A stretch of DNA of 64,000 bases from Streptomyces sp. NBC_00273 (GTDB lineage: Bacteria; Actinomycetota; Actinomycetes; Streptomycetales; Streptomycetaceae): positions 9,191,001 through 9,255,000 of the forward strand of contig NZ_CP108067.1 in the NCBI RefSeq assembly GCF_036178145.1, given 5' to 3'. This document shows positions 58,860 to 64,000 of the stretch, in pieces. A program made the translations under genes and the position numbers. How positions within the stretch are numbered: the first letter of the stretch is position 1; every line of letters starts with the position of its first letter. The notes under the pieces were generated by a model. That model did no database searches. It was not told where the DNA came from and saw only the letters and a list, made by a program, of their open reading frames with translations.

Positions 58860-59198
58860 ATGACAGCGGATGACTCGCTCGGCGGCCGGCTGGACGACGA
58901 TGACTACCCGGCGTACACGATGGGCCGGGCCGCCGAACTCCTCGGCACGACCCCCGGTTTCCTGCGTGCCATCGGCGAGGCCCGTCTCATCACACCGTTG
59001 CGCTCCCAGGGCGGGCACCGCCGGTACTCCCGCTACCAGCTGCGGATCGCGGCCCGCGCCCGGGAGCTCGTCGACCAGGGCACCCCGGTCGAAGCCGCCT
59101 GCCGCATCGTCATCCTGGAGGACCAGCTCGAAGAGGCCCAGCGCATCAACGCCGAGTTCCGCCGCGCCGCGAACGCCACGCGCGACGACTCCCGCTGA
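58860..59198 (+). CDS. MerR-family regulator
   Basis: A 112-residue DNA-binding protein with a MerR winged helix-turn-helix (YTMGRAAELLGTTPGFLRAIGEARLITPLRSQGGHRRYSRYQL) and a short coiled-coil (LEDQLEEAQRINAEFRR). There is no effector domain, so it resembles small MerR proteins found near cold-shock genes. The ATG at 58860 has GAGG at 6 nt; the in-frame GTG at 58854 overlaps that site. It may regulate the cold-shock block or itself. Confidence 0.88.
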   Translation: MTADDSLGGRLDDDDYPAYTMGRAAELLGTTPGFLRAIGEARLITPLRSQGGHRRYSRYQLRIAARARELVDQGTPVEAACRIVILEDQLEEAQRINAEFRRAANATRDDSR

Positions 59199-59613
59199 GC
59201 GCCGACGCTCCTCGCCGCGGCGCTCGGGTTTCCCTAGGATTCCGATCGTGTGGAGGGAGACGGCCTTGCAGGCCTTTCCCGGCGTCGGCTTCCGAGAGCC
59301 GTCTCATGCCCCCGAACTCGCCGAGGCCGAGCGACGGCTCGGCGTGAGGTTCCTCCGGAGCTGAAGCAACTCCTCCGACCACCTCGGGCGCTCGCTCCGC
59401 GAAGGCGGCGACGACTGGTACCAGCTGTAGCCCGTGGCTCAACGCATGCGCTCCGCGGTACCGCGTAGCTGCTGCATCTGGTCCATGGTCGGGCGGCGGA
59501 CGTCCCGGTCGGGCCGGCGCCGACCTGCGCCGGAGCCACGAGCGGGATATCAAGGAGCGTGAAGGCGGGCGCCAGGTCCGGCAGGCGACATCCCGCGGTG
59601 AGGAGAGCGTCTC
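59199..59613. other. Gap containing only the SUKH remnant
   Basis: Apart from the decayed SUKH sequence at 59248-59430, no other gene, hairpin or repeat is seen. The promoter of the fused molybdenum hydroxylase gene should lie in 59430-59600. Confidence 0.5.
59248..59430 (+). pseudogene. Frameshifted SMI1/KNR4 (SUKH) remnant
   Basis: VWRETALQAFPGVGFREPS, then HAPELAEAERRLGVRF, is the start of a SUKH domain, but a stop follows shortly. In another frame the next part continues as EVPPELKQLLR, the usual SUKH continuation. The remaining domain is lost. TAGGAT, 7 nt before the GTG at 59248, is a remnant leaderless promoter. Confidence 0.6.
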
Positions 59614-62178
59614 GTGGAGTTCGAGGTCAATGGCACCCGGCACGCGGTGGACGTGGACGACGACCCGACCGCCGTGGACGTCGTGCGGGACCGGCTGGGT
59701 CTGACCGGCACCAAACTGGTCTGTGCGGGCGGGGTGTGCGGCGCCTGCACGATCCAGGTCGACGGTGAACCCCGGGTCTCCTGCCTGACGCCGGCGGTCC
59801 TGTTGGCCGGCCGACGGGTGACGACCGTGGAGGGTCTGTCCGGTCACCCGGTCGGGCGTGCCTTCGCCGCCGAGGACGCCCTCCAGTGCGGCTACTGCAC
59901 CCCGGGGTTCGTCGTCGCGGCGGCGGCCTTCCTCGAGCGGTGGCGAGCCGCCCACGGCCGCACCCGGCCCGGGCGGGAGCCCATCGCGGAAGCGCTCGCA
60001 GGCCATTTGTGCCGGTGCGGTGCGTACGAGGGAATCCTCAGCGCGGTGGCCGCCGCCTGTGCCGGCGACTACGACACGGCCCCGGCCGCAGGGGGAGCGC
60101 CGGCGGTCCCGCGCACCGAGGCTCCGCAGAAGACCGACGGATCGGCCCGCTACACCACGGACCTGCGCCGCGAAGGACTGTTGGAAGGGGTGATCATCCG
60201 CTCGCCGCACGCGCACGCGTTCGTACGGTCCCTCGAAGCCGGCGACCTGCCCCTGGTACCGCTGCTGCCCCCGGACGGCGTAGTGCGGTACGTCGGGCAG
60301 CCGGTGGCCGCGGTCGCGGCGCCGGACCGGGCCTCCGCACGGGCGGCGGCCGCGCGGGTCACGGTGGACTACGAGGTGCTCCCGGCGGCCCTGGACGCAC
60401 GACGGGCCCGAAGCGGCGAGGGCCCCTTGGTCTACGCGGACAAGGCGGCACGCAAACGGGCACCCGGTTCCGGAGAGACCCCCCAGCTGGTACCCGCCCG
60501 CTGGCGCGGCAACCTGCGGGGCCCGTCCGCCATGAGCAAACGCCCCGCCACGGCCGTGCGCCGCATCACCGAGGCCCGCAGCCGCACCCCCGAGCGGGTG
60601 GTGGAAGGCGTCTACACCACCGCCGCGCAGACGCACACCCCCCTCGAGCCGCACGCCTGCCTGGCCCAGTGGGTCGACGGCACCCTCCACCTGGAGGTGT
60701 CCACCCAGTCCGTGAAACGCACCGCCGAGCTCGCCGCCGAACGCTTCGGCGTGCCCGTCGACCGCGTCGTGGCACGAGCCGTCCACGTGGGCGGCGGCTT
60801 CGGCTGCAAGATGGGGCTGACCTCCGACGTCGTCGCCGCGGTCGAACTGGCCCGGCTGCACGACGCCCCGGTCCGGGTCGTGCTGGACAGGGACGAGGAA
60901 CTCACCGACGGCGGATACCGGCCCGGCACCCGGATCCGGCTGGCCATGGTCGCGGACGCGGCCGGCGATCTGAGCGCGCTGGCCATGGACGCGGACAACG
61001 ACGGCGGCGTCTCGATCGGCGGCACCGTGGCGGCACTGGCCCGCTTCATGTACGGCAAGGCCCCCCGTCGGCTCCGCGACTTCGACACCGTCACCCACCG
61101 TCCTCCGGGCGCCCCGTTCCGCGGCCCGGGCGGACCCACCATGTGCTGGGCCCTGGAGCAGGCCGTCGACGAGATGGCCCAGCGGCTCGGCGAGGACCCG
61201 ATCGCCCTGCGCCGCCGCTGGGACGGCAACCCCAAGCGGCACGCCCTGTACGAGCGGGCGGCCGCGCTCCCGGTCTGGTCGGGCCCCCGCGGCGGCACCG
61301 GCCGGTACCGCCGCGGCGTCGGCGTCGCGGCGGCCAACTGGATGTACTTCCTCGATCCCGTCACCGAAGTCGAGCTCACCGTCGAGGACGGGATCGTCGT
61401 CGCCCGCTGCGCCGTGCAGGACATGGGCACGGGCTCGCGCACCGTGCTGCGCCGGGCCGTCGCCGCGGGACTCGGCCTGCCGGAGGACAGGGTGCGCGCC
61501 GAGATCGGCCACAGCGACGCCGTCCACGGCCCCACCTCCGGCGGCAGCCGCACCACGCCCTCCCTCGTGCCCGCCGCCGCGGACGCCGCCGCCCGACTGC
61601 GCGACGCGCTCGGCGGCGGTGACGTCGCCGCCCGGCTGGCCATGGCGCACGGCGTACGGGTGACCGGCCGCCGCCCCCGCGACCGCCGGGGCTTCGTGAC
61701 CCCCTTCACCATGGGCGGCATCGCGATCGGCCGCGGCTTCACCGGATCGGTGCAGGTCGCCGAGGTCGAGGTGGACACCCGGCTCGGTCGCGTCCGCCCG
61801 CTCAGCGTGTGGAGCGGCATCGCCGCGGGCCGGATCCACGAGGACCGCCTCGCCCGTAGCCAGTGCCAGGGCGCCGTCGTGCAGGGCATCGGCTACGCCC
61901 TGTACGAGGAACGGCGCACCGACCCGGCCACTGGAAGGGTGCTGACCGAGAACCTCGAGGACTACCGCATCCCCGGCATCGGGGACACCCCCGAGATCAC
62001 CGTCCACTTCCACCAGGAGGGCTTCGAGCACGTGCCCGGTGGTGGAGTCGGCCTCGGCGAGATCGCGACCCTGCCCACCGCCGCCTGCCTGGCCAACGCC
62101 GTCCACGACGCCACCGGCTGGCGCCCGTACGACATGCCCATCCGCCCCGACCGGCTCCTGGAAGGACTGGGTACGTGA
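59614..62178 (+). CDS. Molybdenum hydroxylase with fused 2Fe-2S and molybdopterin subunits
   Basis: An 854-residue fusion. Residues 1-150 form the iron-sulfur part: VCAGGVCGACTIQVDG...CLTP and LQCGYCTPGFVV...GHLCRCGAYEGI. From about 170 the molybdopterin part follows (GSARYTTDLRREGLLEGVII, HTPLEPHACLAQW, HVGGGFGCKMG, PPGAPFRGPGGPTMCWALEQAVDE), with the catalytic Glu in GVGLGEIATL near the end. It should oxidise an aldehyde or N-heterocycle with the FAD subunit coded next. The GTG at 59614 has GAGGAG upstream. Confidence 0.92.
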   Translation: MEFEVNGTRHAVDVDDDPTAVDVVRDRLGLTGTKLVCAGGVCGACTIQVDGEPRVSCLTPAVLLAGRRVTTVEGLSGHPVGRAFAAEDALQCGYCTPGFVVAAAAFLERWRAAHGRTRPGREPIAEALAGHLCRCGAYEGILSAVAAACAGDYDTAPAAGGAPAVPRTEAPQKTDGSARYTTDLRREGLLEGVIIRSPHAHAFVRSLEAGDLPLVPLLPPDGVVRYVGQPVAAVAAPDRASARAAAARVTVDYEVLPAALDARRARSGEGPLVYADKAARKRAPGSGETPQLVPARWRGNLRGPSAMSKRPATAVRRITEARSRTPERVVEGVYTTAAQTHTPLEPHACLAQWVDGTLHLEVSTQSVKRTAELAAERFGVPVDRVVARAVHVGGGFGCKMGLTSDVVAAVELARLHDAPVRVVLDRDEELTDGGYRPGTRIRLAMVADAAGDLSALAMDADNDGGVSIGGTVAALARFMYGKAPRRLRDFDTVTHRPPGAPFRGPGGPTMCWALEQAVDEMAQRLGEDPIALRRRWDGNPKRHALYERAAALPVWSGPRGGTGRYRRGVGVAAANWMYFLDPVTEVELTVEDGIVVARCAVQDMGTGSRTVLRRAVAAGLGLPEDRVRAEIGHSDAVHGPTSGGSRTTPSLVPAAADAAARLRDALGGGDVAARLAMAHGVRVTGRRPRDRRGFVTPFTMGGIAIGRGFTGSVQVAEVEVDTRLGRVRPLSVWSGIAAGRIHEDRLARSQCQGAVVQGIGYALYEERRTDPATGRVLTENLEDYRIPGIGDTPEITVHFHQEGFEHVPGGGVGLGEIATLPTAACLANAVHDATGWRPYDMPIRPDRLLEGLGT

Positions 62179-63137
62179 GCACCGAGACCGCCCTCACCGA
62201 CCTTTCGGCCGCCGTCCTGGCCCGCGGCGGGGAACTGCGCGCCGGTGGCACCGACACCACCGCCCGGCAGCGCAGCGGCATCTCCCCGGGGCCGTTCACC
62301 GACCTCGGCGGGGCCGGCCACCTGCGCGGCTGCACGCCGCTGCCCGGCGGCGGGCTGCAGATCGGCGCCCTGACGACCCTCGCCGAGCTGGCCGCCGATC
62401 CGGGCGTACGCGCCGGCTGGCCGGCCCTGGCCCTGTCGGCCGGGACCGCGGCCACGCCGCAGATCCGTGCCGCCGGCACCGTGGGCGGCAACCTGCTTCA
62501 GCGCAACCGCTGTTGGTACTACCGCAATCCCCACTTCAGCTGCCTCCAGAAGGGCGGCCCCGGCTGCCCCGCGCGCCAGGGCGACCACCACTTCGGCGTG
62601 GTCAGCGGCGAGGGCCCGTGCGTCGCCCCGCACCCGTCCACCCTTGCGATGGCCCTGCTCACCTATGACGCCGAGGTCCACGTCCACGGCGAATCCCCGC
62701 GCGGCGTGGCCGACTTGTACGGAGAGGGGGAACGGCTCTCCCACGCCGACCACCTGCTGCCGCCGGACCGCATCTTGACCTCGGTCCACCTGCCCGCGCC
62801 CTGGCCCGGTGAACGCGCGGCCTGCCACCGGGCCATCAGCCGGGCCCATGCCGAATGGCCCCTGGTCGAGGCCACCGCCCGACTGGTGCTCGACGGATCC
62901 ACCATCACGCACGCCGCCGTCGCGGCGGGCGGCGTGGCCCGGGTGCCGCTGCGGCTCACGGAGGTGGAGGCCGCCCTGATCGGCCGCGAGGCCACGCCCG
63001 ACGTCCTTGCCGCAGCCGCAGCGACGGTCCTCGCCCGCTGCCGGCCGCTGCCGCAGACCGGTTACAAGGCCGAGCTGTTCGGCAACACCGTCCTGGAAGC
63101 CCTGGAACAGGCCCTGGGACCGACCACCGCCGGCTAG
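62175..63137 (+). CDS. FAD-binding subunit of the fused molybdenum hydroxylase
   Basis: A 320-residue FAD subunit with AGTVGGNLLQRNRCWYYRNPHFSC and a following GGPGC motif (Cys residues for an extra [4Fe-4S] cluster, as in YagS/PaoB), then ILTSVHLPAP and a C-terminal CO-dehydrogenase-flavoprotein-like domain. The opening is shorter than usual (RGGELRAGGTDTTARQR). The GTG at 62175 overlaps the fusion gene's stop (GTGA), and the 3' end overlaps the convergent lipoprotein gene by 4 bp. Confidence 0.9.
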   Translation: MSTETALTDLSAAVLARGGELRAGGTDTTARQRSGISPGPFTDLGGAGHLRGCTPLPGGGLQIGALTTLAELAADPGVRAGWPALALSAGTAATPQIRAAGTVGGNLLQRNRCWYYRNPHFSCLQKGGPGCPARQGDHHFGVVSGEGPCVAPHPSTLAMALLTYDAEVHVHGESPRGVADLYGEGERLSHADHLLPPDRILTSVHLPAPWPGERAACHRAISRAHAEWPLVEATARLVLDGSTITHAAVAAGGVARVPLRLTEVEAALIGREATPDVLAAAAATVLARCRPLPQTGYKAELFGNTVLEALEQALGPTTAG

Positions 63138-63907
63138 GTGATCTCCAGCCGGACTCGGCCCTGTGCCTGCTGGAGGAGGGAGATCTGCTGGGCGATCATG
63201 GCGGGCGGGAAGGCGCGTACGTCACGGCCGCCGACCGACAGCTTGGTGAACGTGGCGATGACGCTCCCGGTGCGGACCACCGTGTACTGGGTGACGTGCG
63301 GGCCCATCTCGCTCGGGGCCGTGATCTCGAACTGCACCGCCTCGTCACCGAGCTGTGGGGCCGGGTCGACCGTGACCGTGCCCTCGTAGGTCGTGCTCGG
63401 GCCCGGGCTCTCGAAGTACCGGCAGGCGCTCAGACCCTCGCGGACCTCGGCGAACACCGCCACTGCACCGGAGTTCCCGTACGAGGCGAGGGTGGAGTCG
63501 CCACCGTTGACGTCGTCCTTCCAGTTGAACGTCTGCACGGCCACGACCGGGGACGGGCGGGAGGGCCGCCGGGCATGGGCGGCTTCCAGCATCCGTGCGC
63601 ACGCGGGGTCGGAGACCTCGGACTTCCGGTCCTTGCCCCCGGGCTCGCGGACGGCCACGGGGTGCCCGTAGGAGTCCGGTCCCTCCTCGGTCGGTAGCGC
63701 GGCCGCCACCAGCTGTTCGGCGGTCAGCGGGCGGCTCACGGAAGCCGCGGCGGAAGGCGACGCGGCCGAGGGGGATGCGGCGGGTGCGGAGGGCGTGGGC
63801 GCGGATGCGGGCTTCGAGGGATTCGCGCTGCAGCCGGCGACGGCCAGCGTGGTGAGGGCCACGAGCGCCGGCAAGCCGGAAGTCCGTCGTGCGACGCGTC
63901 TCGGCAT
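63134..63907 (-). CDS. Secreted lipoprotein, unknown function
   Basis: A 257-residue lipoprotein. The signal RRVARRTSGLPALVALTTLAVAGC ends in the lipobox LAVAGC (Cys26); a Pro/Ser/Ala-rich tether (about 27-60) follows, then a globular domain with two Cys (ACARM, ACRYF) and beta-rich segments (TYEGTVTVDPAPQLGDEAVQFEI). Similar tethered domains are common in streptomycetes; no enzymatic motif is seen. The ATG at 63907 has AGGGGG upstream. Confidence 0.82.
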   Translation of the reverse strand: MPRRVARRTSGLPALVALTTLAVAGCSANPSKPASAPTPSAPAASPSAASPSAAASVSRPLTAEQLVAAALPTEEGPDSYGHPVAVREPGGKDRKSEVSDPACARMLEAAHARRPSRPSPVVAVQTFNWKDDVNGGDSTLASYGNSGAVAVFAEVREGLSACRYFESPGPSTTYEGTVTVDPAPQLGDEAVQFEITAPSEMGPHVTQYTVVRTGSVIATFTKLSVGGRDVRAFPPAMIAQQISLLQQAQGRVRLEIT

Positions 63908-64000
63908 GGTCGGCCCCCTGGAACGATGCGGATGATCAAGCCGAGGCTATCCGGCCCCGCCGCGCGTCACCAGGAGGTGTCCACGCCCCGGGCACCCCGC
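63908..64000. other. Window end, no feature seen
   Basis: The upstream region of the lipoprotein gene; nothing further can be supported. Confidence 0.4.

Noticed and set aside
1..64000. tRNA, rRNA, intact transposase, CRISPR-Cas or prophage genes
   Set aside because: None found on either strand by reading; no support in the sequence.

Overview
The window is high-GC (about 70% or more) actinobacterial DNA and almost certainly comes from a Streptomyces or close relative. Support for this: strong third-position G/C bias, frequent GTG starts, several apparently leaderless promoters (a TAnnnT box 6-7 nt before the start codon), dense GNAT/TetR/AraC/PadR gene content, and family-level matches such as the csp / DEAD-box helicase / SCO5918-type trio and the MXAN_6230/SCO0854-like TerD protein. 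There are no rRNA or tRNA genes, no intact insertion sequence and no CRISPR array. The gene content looks accessory, with a few housekeeping-type genes (a LigA-type ligase, FabV, cytidine deaminase).

Layout. 1-6.6 kb: a DUF6493-like fragment, a non-coding block with a 12-bp inverted repeat, an SDR/TetR pair with a self-operator, a GNAT, a gene remnant, a 12-unit octamer repeat, a translationally coupled tyrosinase-DUF2182 pair, and an ASCH protein. 6.6-17 kb: an ABC exporter, a flavoprotein, a secreted protein, two GNATs, an NmrA-like reductase with an AraC regulator, a DUF1772 membrane protein, a chloramphenicol-phosphotransferase-like P-loop protein, and a large TerD-like protein. 17-26 kb: LigA, then an APC permease / TetR / saccharopine-dehydrogenase-like module with two identical 21-bp sites at identical distances from the two target genes, an AraC regulator and FabV.

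26-33 kb: a reverse-strand sugar module: GH13 glucosidase, lipoprotein binding protein, a MalF-type permease with an inserted extracellular beta domain, and a MalG-type permease. A promoter and a LacI-type operator precede the glucosidase. A separate orphan binding protein follows. 33-42 kb: PadR plus a MacB-like ABC system, an NAD(P)H-binding pseudogene, a Nudix-kinase fusion next to a two-domain Nudix protein, DUF4265, and a secreted adenosine-deaminase-like enzyme. 42-48 kb: a SUKH protein, a PIG-L deacetylase, and a three-gene xanthine-dehydrogenase-type operon.

48-54 kb: a membrane protein, a GNAT, a zinc-ribbon protein, a cytidine deaminase-HAD pair, and a GH2 exo-glucosaminidase. 54-59 kb: a protein of unknown function and the cold-shock block (long 5' leader, csp, UUCG-capped terminator, DEAD helicase, SCO5918-type protein, terminator, then a leader with hairpin before a MerR gene). 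59-64 kb: a frameshifted SUKH remnant, a second molybdenum hydroxylase in which the 2Fe-2S and molybdopterin subunits are one polypeptide, its FAD subunit, and a lipoprotein.

Recurrent themes are 6- and 8-bp tandem repeats in short intergenic regions, mostly near gene 3' ends, strong hairpins between convergent genes, four-base ATGA/GTGA overlaps within operons, and several decayed genes.
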